A stretch of 21,720 nucleotides of DNA from JAVRLB01 sp049965455 (GTDB lineage: Archaea; Thermoplasmatota; Thermoplasmata; Thermoplasmatales; ARK-15): positions 1 through 21,720 of the forward strand of contig JBMFWH010000021.1 in the NCBI GenBank assembly GCA_049965455.1. The letters run 5' to 3'. Each line of letters begins with the position of its first letter. The stretch's first letter is position 1. Under the pieces are notes generated by a model that made no database searches, was not told the origin of the DNA, and worked only from the letters and a program-made list of their open reading frames with translations. The position numbers and the translations under genes were made by a program. Below, piece after piece: positions 1 through 7,521 of the stretch.

Positions 1-63
1 AGTACATACCCCCTACACTTTTAATATCTTGGAGATCCACCACTTTCCGATACTTTTTAGTTA

Positions 64-77
64 TGAGTATATAAAGG
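64..77 (-). promoter_or_regulatory. Possible divergent TATA promoter reading leftward
   Basis: On the minus strand the sequence CTTTATATACTC forms a strong archaeal TATA box, similar to the one before trpB2 in this window. It would start a transcript near position 45 reading out of the left edge. No complete gene is visible there; an ATG on the minus strand lies at 5-7. This could serve an RNA gene or a protein gene mostly outside the window. Confidence 0.3.
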
Positions 78-113
78 TAGTCTAACGGTTTATTTCAGTC
101 ATAGTAACACCAG

Positions 114-128
114 AAAAATATATATACC
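114..128 (+). promoter_or_regulatory. TATA box of the aIF1 gene
   Basis: An AAAATATATATACC element is centred about 30 bases before the ATG at 151. That spacing puts transcription start at or next to the start codon, so the message is probably leaderless. No Shine-Dalgarno site precedes the ATG, which agrees with this. Confidence 0.5.
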
Positions 129-150
129 ATAATTTATTAATAAGAATTAG

Positions 151-429
151 ATGAGTAAAGTACAACTTTCAGAAAACTTAAGAAATATGCTGGATATCAA
201 CACTGTTTTAAGGGTCAGCATTGACAGAAGAAGATACGGGAAATATATGACTGTCATAAGCGGCTTAGAAAATTCTGACGCAGATATCAAGGAATTGACT
301 AAAATTTTAAAGAGAAATATTGCTACAGGCGGTACGTATAAGGATGGAAAAATAGAATTGCAAGGAGATCACTCTGAAAAAGTTAAAAAATTATTGGAAG
401 AGCTGGGATACACTGTTGAAAGCAGCTAA
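151..429 (+). CDS. Translation initiation factor aIF1 (SUI1 family)
   Basis: This 92-residue protein is an archaeal aIF1, which binds the small ribosomal subunit near the P site and helps select the start codon. The whole length fits the SUI1 fold: a basic beta-hairpin at about residues 25-33 (SIDRRRYGKY), the core TVISGLE, a helix LTKILKRNIATGGTYK with the typical ATGGT turn, and the C-terminal IELQGDH...KVKKLLEELGY. Length is normal for archaeal aIF1 (about 90-110). It stands alone behind its own TATA box and has no ribosome-binding site, so it is probably translated from a leaderless message. Family assignment is firm; nothing is unusual. Confidence 0.93.
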   Translation: MSKVQLSENLRNMLDINTVLRVSIDRRRYGKYMTVISGLENSDADIKELTKILKRNIATGGTYKDGKIELQGDHSEKVKKLLEELGYTVESS

Positions 430-447
430 ATTCCATAAATTTTCTGC

Positions 448-1410
448 TCATTTATAGAACCAATTTATAACTTTAGAATACATTCCTTCTTTTATTTTTA
501 AGTTCGCGGTAAGCGTGTCTATTTTTTTAATATCCTCTTTGTCAAGCCGCCAGTTCATCGCCCCGGCGTTCGATATTGCCTGCTCCTCATTTTTTGCGCC
601 CGGTATTGCAATGTTACCTTTGGAGATAATCCAGTTTAAAGAAACCTGCGAGATTGTTTTGTTATATTTAGATCCTATTTCACTTAACGCCCTAAAAAGA
701 GGTTCAAGTGCAGATAAGTTTCTATCTGTTATGAGACGGTCTCGCTTTCTAGATTTATATAACTCAAAAGCTTTTTTGTAATATTTATCTGTTAAAATTC
801 CTTTTGCAATTGGGCTCCAAGCTATCACAGAGATATTTTTTTCTTTGCAGTACGGTATGATCTCTTTTTCTGCAATATTCTGTATGATATTAAACCTGAT
901 CTGGTCAGACACAATTTTTTCAGTTTTAAGGGCATATTCTGCCTTTTTTAACCAGTTTACAGGGAAATTGCTCACACCTATGTACCTTATTTTCCCTTTC
1001 TTAACCAGAAGCTCCATAGCCTTCATTGTTTCTTTTATGTTTACAAAAAAATTAGGATAATGAACCTGATACAGGTCTATAGTTTTTATTCCTAACCTTT
1101 TTAAACTTGAGTCTGCAGCTTTGAGAACTTTATCATATTTCAGGTTCTCACCCTTTACCTTTGTAGCTATGATAACCGGTTCCTCTAATTTTTTTAGTGC
1201 CTCTCCCACTATGCTCTCTGATATTCCATCACCGTATAATTCGGCGGTATCAATAAAATTCACTCCATTTTCAACACTTTTTTCAATAGCTGCAATTATG
1301 TCATTCTTTGTGTAATTAGTGCCCCAATCTCTCATTCCTGCCTGCCAGGTACCTATGCCTACTGGCGATACCGTCAAGTCTGAGGGCCCTAATTTAATCA
1401 GATCAACCAT
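448..1410 (-). CDS. Aldo/keto reductase
   Basis: This 320-residue cytosolic protein is an NAD(P)H-dependent oxidoreductase of the aldo/keto reductase superfamily with a TIM-barrel fold. The catalytic tetrad is visible: Asp54 and Tyr59 in FIDTAELYG, Lys84 in IIATKVK and His117 in YQVHYPN. Further family marks are IGVSNFP near 145 and a C-terminal cofactor-binding segment AIPGAKNEEQ near 273. Length matches the family. The natural substrate cannot be deduced; many archaeal members reduce sugars, aldehydes or ketones of unknown identity. A TATA-like AATATATATAC about 24 bases before the ATG suggests a leaderless single-gene transcript. The upstream MFS gene points the same way but is separated by 73 bases and need not be co-transcribed. 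Confidence 0.9.
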   Translation of the reverse strand: MVDLIKLGPSDLTVSPVGIGTWQAGMRDWGTNYTKNDIIAAIEKSVENGVNFIDTAELYGDGISESIVGEALKKLEEPVIIATKVKGENLKYDKVLKAADSSLKRLGIKTIDLYQVHYPNFFVNIKETMKAMELLVKKGKIRYIGVSNFPVNWLKKAEYALKTEKIVSDQIRFNIIQNIAEKEIIPYCKEKNISVIAWSPIAKGILTDKYYKKAFELYKSRKRDRLITDRNLSALEPLFRALSEIGSKYNKTISQVSLNWIISKGNIAIPGAKNEEQAISNAGAMNWRLDKEDIKKIDTLTANLKIKEGMYSKVINWFYK

Positions 1411-1422
1411 GCTAATTCAATA

Positions 1423-1441
1423 CCAATTCAAATATATATAC
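1423..1441 (-). promoter_or_regulatory. TATA box of the aldo/keto reductase gene
   Basis: The minus strand shows an AATGTATATATATTTG stretch centred about 24 bases before the ATG at 1410. There is no Shine-Dalgarno site between it and the start codon. Confidence 0.4.
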
Positions 1442-1483
1442 ATTTACAAATCATTCTATCTAAATAGCAATAAAAATTCAGCG

Positions 1484-2710
1484 CTATTCAGATGACAAGA
1501 CTTCTTTTTTATTTGTTCTGATTTTAAAGAGGTTAATGCTAAAAAAGTATGAAATACCGGCAATAAATGTAATTATTGCAATATAAATCCAGAACGTGTA
1601 AGAAACATTTTTAAGTATGTATAACAGGTACAGGCCCACAAAAGAGCCAAAAAACCTGCCCATACTTGTTATTAGATTATAGGTACCTATATAAGTCCCC
1701 TTTAAATTTTTAGGAGCTATAGTCGTAATAATCGTTTGTGTGGTAGGTGCCATAAAATCTTCGCCGATAGTGAATATGCCCATAACGAACAGAATAGAGA
1801 GGAGATTAGTGGAAAAGGCCAGAATTGCAAATCCGATAGCATAAAACAGTGAAGAAATGCCTCTCCAGAATACAGGGGATCCGCTCCTAGACATGATCTT
1901 CAAAAAAGGCATCTGCAACAAAATTACTATCAAGCCATTTAATGAATAAATGTATCCGATATCAATTATCGGTAGGTTATTTAAATCAAATGCGTATAAC
2001 GTAAGTGCCGGTCCGTTTTGTCTTAGCGCGAACCCCATTATGGCGCCTATTATTATAAACACTACAAAAAATTTGTCAGCCTTGAAAATTTGATATGAAA
2101 ATGCTGGTTTTTCATATTTTTTAGGAAAATAAGTTTCCTTAAAATATACATATAGAATTATGCCTTCCAAAACCGTCGATAGTGAGGCTATCAAGAAGAT
2201 ATATGAATAATTAAAATAAGCCAGTATCGCCCCGATCAATGGCCCTATTGCCGCACCCACATTTGTTAGTATGCGAATTAATGTATATGCAGACAGTCTC
2301 TCATACTCTGTCGATATGTCTGCGACAGAAGCTTCAATAGCAGGGTACTGTAGAGCGTTCGATATGATTGTACCGTACCATGCCAGTATTATAAAGATAA
2401 AATTTATCCTGAAATAAACGATGTAAAACATCAAAAAATACAGTACTGCTGTCGGAAATGGTACCATTATTAAAAAAAACCGACGCCCTATTTTGTCAGT
2501 CCATATTCCAGAATAAAACTGTACTATACTCATTATCAAAATTGCAAAACCGAGGAATATTCCCGTTTCCAAAAAAGAGATTTTATAAATGAATACAAAG
2601 ATTAATGGCAGAAATATAAAAGAGGATACTCTCCCGGAGGACCTGATAAATCTAGTGATCGCAAGGTACCACAACCGCCTGTCCAGGTTCTTAAATCCAT
2701 ATTTATACAT
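1484..2710 (-). CDS. MFS transporter (drug/solute type)
   Basis: This 408-residue, strongly hydrophobic protein has about twelve predicted transmembrane helices in two halves separated by a charged loop near residue 190-205 (KETYFPKKYEKPAF). The loop between helices 2 and 3 carries the major facilitator signature as GIWTDKIGRRFFL (about residues 68-80), the G-x-x-x-D-x-x-G-R-R motif. A second-half segment with GTYIGTYNLITSMGRFFGS resembles multidrug and sugar exporters. The substrate cannot be predicted. The start is the first in-frame ATG, with an AT-rich TATA-like element ATTAAATAATAAAT about 30 bases before it. It is divergent from trpB2. Confidence 0.87.
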   Translation of the reverse strand: MYKYGFKNLDRRLWYLAITRFIRSSGRVSSFIFLPLIFVFIYKISFLETGIFLGFAILIMSIVQFYSGIWTDKIGRRFFLIMVPFPTAVLYFLMFYIVYFRINFIFIILAWYGTIISNALQYPAIEASVADISTEYERLSAYTLIRILTNVGAAIGPLIGAILAYFNYSYIFLIASLSTVLEGIILYVYFKETYFPKKYEKPAFSYQIFKADKFFVVFIIIGAIMGFALRQNGPALTLYAFDLNNLPIIDIGYIYSLNGLIVILLQMPFLKIMSRSGSPVFWRGISSLFYAIGFAILAFSTNLLSILFVMGIFTIGEDFMAPTTQTIITTIAPKNLKGTYIGTYNLITSMGRFFGSFVGLYLLYILKNVSYTFWIYIAIITFIAGISYFFSINLFKIRTNKKEVLSSE

Positions 2711-2838
2711 TTATAGTGTGCCATAAACAGATTTATTATTTAATCCTATTGATCTTTACCCGCCTGCATTTTAGAGCTATCGGCATTCATTTTTTGGAGA
2801 TACTATTTGATGCCCTTCATAAATAAAGTTTTTGTAAA

Positions 2839-2860
2839 TGATAATTGCCTATTGTTATCA
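2839..2860. promoter_or_regulatory. Inverted repeat upstream of trpB2
   Basis: TGATAA and TTATCA form a perfect 6-base inverted repeat with a 10-base spacer in the intergenic region between the MFS gene and trpB2. It lies about 85 bases before the trpB2 start. It could be a binding site for a dimeric regulator, but in AT-rich DNA such a repeat can arise by chance. Confidence 0.2.
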
Positions 2861-2887
2861 GTAGCCTATCATGAAATCATGGCTAAA

Positions 2888-2932
2888 ATGTATTTATATA
2901 TACATTAAATAAACTTTATATACATCAATGTA
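2888..2932 (+). promoter_or_regulatory. trpB2 promoter with two candidate operators
   Basis: A TATA box TTTATATA (2915-2922) lies about 27 bases before the trpB2 ATG, so the message should be leaderless. Two inverted repeats with the same half-site frame it: ATGTAT-TTATAT-ATACAT at 2888-2905, just upstream, and TACAT-CA-ATGTA at 2921-2932, directly behind the TATA box where a bound protein would block polymerase. The recurring half-site is ATGTA/TACAT. The promoter is well supported by position; the operator role is inferred. Confidence 0.45.
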
Positions 2933-2944
2933 ATAATATATACT

Positions 2945-4210
2945 ATGAAAAACAGAATAGATTTAAGTCAGTATTTGATGCCAGAGTACTGGTATAACAT
3001 AGTGCCAGAGTTACCGGTAGAGCTACCGGCACCAATTGATAAGTCTGGTAAAAGCTTTGAAACCTTAAAGAGTGTATTGCCCGCTAAAGTGCTTGCCCAC
3101 GAGTTTTCAAGTGAGACAAAGGTTAGAATCCCGGAAGAGATTAGAGAACTGTACTATCAGATTGGCAGGCCTACTCCGATAATACGGGCTAGAAAATTTG
3201 AGAAGTTTTTAGATGCGCCTGTCGAGATTTATTTGAAAATGGAGGCATACACATACAGCGGCTCACATAAAATCAACAGTGCCATCCCGCAGGTTTATTT
3301 TGCGAAAGAAGAGAATTCAGAGCTGGTAACCACTGAAACCGGTGCCGGCCAATGGGGCGCCGCAGTAGCCTTGGCTTCAGCCTTGAGCGGGATCAAGGCC
3401 GAGATTTTTATGGTTAGAGCCTCATATGAGCAGAAAGCTTACAGAAGGACTCTCATGCAGATGTATGGCTCAAAAGTAAATTCCAGTCCTTCCGATCTAA
3501 CAGAAATCGGAAAATCACTATTAAAAAACGAGAAGAATAGGCCCGGTAGCCTTGGCATGGCAATCAGCGAAGCAGTAGAATATGCATTGAAACATAATGG
3601 CAGGTATGCAGTAGGAAGTGTGGTCAATGCAGATATACTATACAAAACAATTGCTGGACTGGAGGCAAAGACCCAGCTTGAATCTGAAGGGATAGAACCC
3701 GATTATGTAGTAGGTGTAGTTGGTGGTGGTTCCAACTATTCAGGGCTAGCGTTCCCTTTTTATAAAAGCTATAAAAATGCAAAATTTATAGCTGCGGGAT
3801 CACTTGAAGTACCAAAAATGACAAGGGGGATATATAAATATGATTACCCTGACACTGGAATGATCTTGCCATTGCTTAAAATGTACAGCATAGGCTCAGA
3901 TTTTGTCCCCCCACCAATATATGCTGGAGGTTTGAGGTACCATGCTGTAGCCCCTAGCCTGAGCTTGCTTATAAACAACGGAGTAGTTCAAACGAGAGAC
4001 TATGACCAGGACACTTCATTTAGCTATGCCCATCTTTTTACAAAGATAGAGGGATACGTTCCTGCCCCCGAAACCGCACATGCATTACCGATAATAAAAG
4101 AAATTGCGGAAGAGGCTAAAAAAGAGAACAGGAAAAAGAGAATTCTGGTAAGTTTCTCTGGACACGGGCTTCTTGACTTGGGAAGTTATGAAACGTTATT
4201 TAAAAAATAG
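2945..4210 (+). CDS. trpB2: Tryptophan synthase beta chain, TrpB2 type
   Basis: This 421-residue protein is a PLP enzyme of the TrpB2 branch, which joins indole (or a phosphorylated serine-type donor, as shown for some archaeal TrpB2) to serine-derived aminoacrylate to make tryptophan. Visible motifs: the PLP-lysine segment SGSHKINSA with Lys109, the substrate loop ETGAGQWG (131-138), the phosphate-binding GGGSN (260-264) and the C-terminal SGHGLLDL. The long N-terminal region before the PLP domain (about 80 residues) is typical of TrpB2 rather than TrpB1. No trpA or other trp gene is nearby, which is common for TrpB2. Its last 11 bases overlap the end of the opposing ACT-domain gene. Confidence 0.93.
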   Translation: MKNRIDLSQYLMPEYWYNIVPELPVELPAPIDKSGKSFETLKSVLPAKVLAHEFSSETKVRIPEEIRELYYQIGRPTPIIRARKFEKFLDAPVEIYLKMEAYTYSGSHKINSAIPQVYFAKEENSELVTTETGAGQWGAAVALASALSGIKAEIFMVRASYEQKAYRRTLMQMYGSKVNSSPSDLTEIGKSLLKNEKNRPGSLGMAISEAVEYALKHNGRYAVGSVVNADILYKTIAGLEAKTQLESEGIEPDYVVGVVGGGSNYSGLAFPFYKSYKNAKFIAAGSLEVPKMTRGIYKYDYPDTGMILPLLKMYSIGSDFVPPPIYAGGLRYHAVAPSLSLLINNGVVQTRDYDQDTSFSYAHLFTKIEGYVPAPETAHALPIIKEIAEEAKKENRKKRILVSFSGHGLLDLGSYETLFKK

Positions 4211-4727
4211 TAATGCTTTTTATACTTTTTATTTTTTTTAATTCCGGTATCATTTTTGGAGGTATTGGAGATTCTGTTATTATGTATAACTTGGGTTCTT
4301 CAAATAGCTCAGTATCATCAACTATCGCTTGCCTTATGCTGATCTTATAATTTGAGATAATATTGCTAACTGAGGATAGTATGCCAGGTTCGCGTGCATT
4401 GAACGGAACTATGACCAACGTACCGAATCCCAGATCAGGCGCCACGTCTTTCAGGTTAACCGTGCTTCTTAATTTCTGGAATATGCTGCTCAATGTTTTA
4501 TCTGCAGATATGTTCTCAGCCAGTTTCTTCACCACCCGCAGGTCTGTTTCGCACACTTTCGCTATTGCTGAATAAGGTATTTCTATGCCATTGCAGTAAA
4601 ATTTGTTTTCTGTTATAGAGATCCCGCTTTCCAGTACTAATTTAAGGATCTTTCTCTGGGCCGGGTAATCTTCAAATTTCTTATTAATATCTATCAGATC
4701 CATAATTGCATCAACCAGATATTCCAC
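4200..4727 (-). CDS. ACT-domain amino-acid metabolism regulator (COG2150-like)
   Basis: The 175-residue product resembles the archaeal family described as predicted regulators of amino acid metabolism with an ACT domain. Residues about 23-75 look like a small helix-turn-helix unit (QRKILKLVLESGISI, then IEIPYSAIAKVCETDLRVVKKLAE), and residues about 102-175 form the ACT domain (TLVIVPFNAREPGILSSVSNIIS), the fold that binds free amino acids. A reasonable model is an amino-acid-responsive DNA-binding protein, but the ligand and targets are unknown. Its neighbour trpB2 is convergent and overlaps by 11 bases, so control of trpB2 is only a guess from proximity. The start is the first in-frame ATG, and an AT-rich stretch with TTATATAAGT lies just upstream. 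Confidence 0.78.
   Translation of the reverse strand: MEYLVDAIMDLIDINKKFEDYPAQRKILKLVLESGISITENKFYCNGIEIPYSAIAKVCETDLRVVKKLAENISADKTLSSIFQKLRSTVNLKDVAPDLGFGTLVIVPFNAREPGILSSVSNIISNYKISIRQAIVDDTELFEEPKLYIITESPIPPKMIPELKKIKSIKSITIF
4216..4241 (+). terminator. T-rich terminator after trpB2
   Basis: Several T runs (GCTTTTTATACTTTTTATTTTTTTT) start six bases after the trpB2 stop. Archaeal termination commonly uses such oligo-T tracts without a hairpin. The tract lies inside the last codons of the opposing ACT-domain gene. Confidence 0.45.
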
Positions 4728-4819
4728 ACAACTTATATAAGGATTTTTAAGTTAAAGAAATTTGTATGCTTAAAATGTCGTTAAAAACATATAAATAGTA
4801 AGAGATAATTATAATATGC

Positions 4820-5230
4820 ATGAATGAAAATATCGCGGTGCTCAAAGAATTGATGGATAATGACAACTTTTTAAAATATCTAGGCGGAAAAGTTGAGAAA
4901 ATAGAGCCTGGTTACTGTAAAATTGTTTTAGGGTTCAAAGACAATCTAACAAGATATGGCAATATAATCAACGGAGGCGTAATTGCAACGCTGGCAGATT
5001 CTGCAGGGGGATGTGCTGTGCTAACAGTTAATGATGGCAGGGACCAGGTAACTGTAAATCTGAACATTTCATACCTGTCCGCCATAAAATCAGGACCTGT
5101 TTCTGCAGAAGCAAATATCATAAGGTCTGGCAAGAACGTGGCTTTTGCGGAAATTAGTATATATGACGGATCCGGTAAAAAATGTGCTACTGCTACCGGT
5201 ACCTGGTTTTTTCGGAACATAGAAATATAG
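4820..5230 (+). CDS. PaaI-type hotdog-fold thioesterase
   Basis: This 136-residue single-domain protein belongs to the PaaI/YbgC-like hotdog thioesterases, which hydrolyse acyl-CoA esters. The central helix motif is INGGVIATLADSAGG (residues 50-64): the acidic catalytic residue Asp60 is present, but the usual HGG histidine is Asn51. The following strands (VTVNLNISYLSAI, VSAEANIIRSGKNVAFAEISIYD) are typical of the fold. A TATA-like ACATATAAATAG lies about 28 bases before the ATG, so it is likely a leaderless single gene. It converges on the beta-oxidation block, which fits a role in releasing CoA from stalled or unwanted acyl-CoAs; that link is inferred. Confidence 0.85.
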   Translation: MNENIAVLKELMDNDNFLKYLGGKVEKIEPGYCKIVLGFKDNLTRYGNIINGGVIATLADSAGGCAVLTVNDGRDQVTVNLNISYLSAIKSGPVSAEANIIRSGKNVAFAEISIYDGSGKKCATATGTWFFRNIEI

Positions 5231-5285
5231 TGGGGCTACATATATGGACATGAAGTGTTAAAAAATAGGAGTTATATAAATTAAG

Positions 5286-5304
5286 ACCTGAAAAAATAAA
5301 AAGA
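5286..5304 (-). terminator. T-rich terminator of the beta-oxidation operon
   Basis: Immediately after the minus-strand stop of the last acyl-CoA dehydrogenase gene the sequence reads TAATCTTTTTATTTTTTC. Such T tracts act as archaeal transcription terminators. The opposing thioesterase gene ends about 55 bases further on. Confidence 0.4.
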
Positions 5305-6381
5305 TTAAAATTTAGCGCTGGGTATTTCCAGTACTAAATTTGCAAGTTTTATCCTGTCCCGCAGGGAATTGGAGGTCAGAACTGAGAGCGCCATAGCATC
5401 TCTATAATATTTCTCTACCTGGAAATCTTCAAGATAGCCGTATCCACCATGTACCTGTAGCGCCATTTTAGAAACCCTTATTACAAAGTTTGTTGCCAGA
5501 TGCTTCAGCATCAGTTGCTCCTTTTCACTCGGTTCTGATAGAGACAACGTGTCCAGATAGTTCTGTAATGATTTCAGCTCGGCATAATACTCGCTCATGG
5601 CAAATGCAGGAGATTGGAACTCGGCAATCAAAGATTCAAATGCTTTCCTGACCTTTGAATACTCCATAGCCTTGCTAAGCACGTTTTCGCTCATTCCCAG
5701 GGATATTGCGGATATTGGCAGTGATGCTTCATCTAGCAGCGCTTCTATGACCTTCTTAGACTCTTTTCTAGCCACTATATTCTCTTCCGTGAAACTGCTA
5801 TTAAACTCAATTCTGGAAAAGTTCAGGCCTCTAAAGCCCAGCTTGCTATTTTCAGAAACTACCCTAAAACCGTTATCGAGCATTAACAGTATGTTATCAG
5901 CGCCTGCAATCGAGAATATTATGTTGCTGTTTGAGCTTATTACGTAGTTTCTCGCACCTAAAACCTTGTTACCATTTATTTCGAGCACTGCAGGTGCCGA
6001 ATTCTGTAAAACGTCTTCCAGCACTATAGCCCCGTTTATCTTTCCTGCGGCTATCTTTGGCACATACTCTTCAGCGAGTTTCTTTGAGCCTGATTTCAAT
6101 AACAATTTGATAATTAGCGAGTTCTGAATTAGCACGTAAAACGCAAGCGATGGAGAATATTTTGCAAGCTCTTCTAACAATATGATGTAACTGGCCTGGT
6201 CTAGATTCGAGCCTCCATATTCGAAAGGTGCCAATGCACCCATAAATCCTTTTTCCACCATCTTGTCTATCAGCTCTTTGCTTATTCCTTCTCTTTCCAC
6301 CTTCAAAGCCACTGGATCTATCTCTTTTTCTGCAAATTCATGTATCAATTTTTTTAAAAGTAACTGATCTTCACTGAACAT
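5305..6381 (-). CDS. Acyl-CoA dehydrogenase-like subunit, catalytic Glu missing
   Basis: This 358-residue protein has the full acyl-CoA dehydrogenase architecture (N-terminal helices about 1-110, central beta domain about 115-205, C-terminal four-helix bundle about 207-350). It keeps the motifs that hold the ADP half of FAD in a partner subunit: YSKVRKAF with Arg245 and Phe248, Gln256, and QVHGGYGY with Gln309 and Gly312-Gly313. It has lost the FAD-contact loop TE-x-x-AGSD (here LEDVLQNSAPA, 121-131) and the catalytic glutamate of IYEGT (here SVLTSNS, Thr336 at the Glu position). The gene overlaps the upstream dehydrogenase by 11 bases, and an AAGGAGGG ribosome-binding site inside that gene supports the ATG at 6381. 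It is probably the non-catalytic partner of a heteromeric enzyme rather than a stand-alone dehydrogenase. Confidence 0.85.
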   Translation of the reverse strand: MFSEDQLLLKKLIHEFAEKEIDPVALKVEREGISKELIDKMVEKGFMGALAPFEYGGSNLDQASYIILLEELAKYSPSLAFYVLIQNSLIIKLLLKSGSKKLAEEYVPKIAAGKINGAIVLEDVLQNSAPAVLEINGNKVLGARNYVISSNSNIIFSIAGADNILLMLDNGFRVVSENSKLGFRGLNFSRIEFNSSFTEENIVARKESKKVIEALLDEASLPISAISLGMSENVLSKAMEYSKVRKAFESLIAEFQSPAFAMSEYYAELKSLQNYLDTLSLSEPSEKEQLMLKHLATNFVIRVSKMALQVHGGYGYLEDFQVEKYYRDAMALSVLTSNSLRDRIKLANLVLEIPSAKF

Positions 6382-7516
6382 CCGATCCCTCCTTTAACTT
6401 ATTTTTTATGAGCATCCGCGCTATGACCAATTTTTCAACCTCGCTTGTTCCTTCCCAAATGTCCGTAATCTTAGAGTCACGATACAAGCGCTCAAGATCC
6501 GTGTTTATTCCGTCAAGACCCATATATTCTAGCACCTTTTCGGTCGCAAATGTGGCCGCTTCCGCAGTATAGTATTTAGCCATGCTCGTTGTGGCAGGGT
6601 CAGGATTAAAATTGAACAGGTAGCTTGCAGCTTTATATGTGATCAATCTCGCAGCTTCGATTTTTGTAGCTATTTCTGCAACCAGCATTTCAGTGTTTTC
6701 GTTGTCTGATATTTTTGAACCGCTCTTCTTGTTTTTCACTATATAATCCATCAGCCTGTCATATGCGCCTTCCGCTATGCCCAGCCCCTGCGCTGCAACA
6801 TAGATCCTGCTGATGTTGAAAAAGGTCATAACATAATAAAATCCTTTGCCTACTTCTCCAATTATGTTTTCTTCTGGTATTTCAACATTGTCAAATGTCA
6901 GCTCTGCAGTGTTCGTAGCTCTCATTCCCATCTTCCCTTTCAGCTGAGAAGCTGTAAAACCAGGCATTGAGGATTCTACTATGACCATCGTCATGCCATG
7001 ATGCCTCTTTTCAAATGAGGGTGGCGGGGAAGTGCGGGTTAATGCATAAAAATGGTTTGCTACGGTTCCATTAGTGATAAACATCTTTTCACCGTTCAAT
7101 ATCCACTTTCCATTCTTTTTCTCAAGTTTGGAGGATACACCAGCAACATCGCTTCCTGCACCTGACTCTGTGATCGCAAAGCCGCTGATCTTCTCACCTT
7201 TGAGCACTGGCTCTAGATACTTTTTCTTCTGCTCGTCCGAGCCATAAAACATCAGGACTTCAGATCCAAAAGCAGGCACTAGTGACGATAACCCGAGCCC
7301 TGGATCCACCCTGCAAAATTCCTCCATTGTAACAAGCATGCCCCATGGATTGTTAACATCCAAAAATCCAGCCTCATATGCTTTTTTTCTTATCTCATCA
7401 GGGTATTTTTCATTTTTGTCATAATATACTTTTTTTTCTGCTGTAAACTCTCTCAATGCAAAGTCCCTTGCTTTCTTCCGTACTTTCTCTACCTCTTCAG
7501 GCAACGTGAAATCCAT
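6371..7516 (-). CDS. Acyl-CoA dehydrogenase, catalytic subunit
   Basis: The enzyme oxidises acyl-CoA to trans-2-enoyl-CoA with FAD and passes electrons to ETF. Numbering is from the ATG at 7516: the FAD/substrate loop FAITESGAGSD is at about 113-123, the central domain motif GEKMFITNG at 142-150 and the catalytic base Glu355 in DIWEGTSE. The segments that normally bind the ADP part of the neighbour's FAD are degraded: Asn262 replaces the conserved Arg, Ser265 the Phe, and VLEYM (328-332) replaces QxxGG. A GTG at 7525 overlaps the thiolase stop as GTGA and would add three residues, but GAGGGTG sits at a proper distance only for the ATG at 7516. It overlaps the next gene by 11 bases, which points to coupled synthesis of both subunits. 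Confidence 0.92.
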   Translation of the reverse strand: MDFTLPEEVEKVRKKARDFALREFTAEKKVYYDKNEKYPDEIRKKAYEAGFLDVNNPWGMLVTMEEFCRVDPGLGLSSLVPAFGSEVLMFYGSDEQKKKYLEPVLKGEKISGFAITESGAGSDVAGVSSKLEKKNGKWILNGEKMFITNGTVANHFYALTRTSPPPSFEKRHHGMTMVIVESSMPGFTASQLKGKMGMRATNTAELTFDNVEIPEENIIGEVGKGFYYVMTFFNISRIYVAAQGLGIAEGAYDRLMDYIVKNKKSGSKISDNENTEMLVAEIATKIEAARLITYKAASYLFNFNPDPATTSMAKYYTAEAATFATEKVLEYMGLDGINTDLERLYRDSKITDIWEGTSEVEKLVIARMLIKNKLKEGSDVQ

Positions 7517-7521
7517 TTGAA

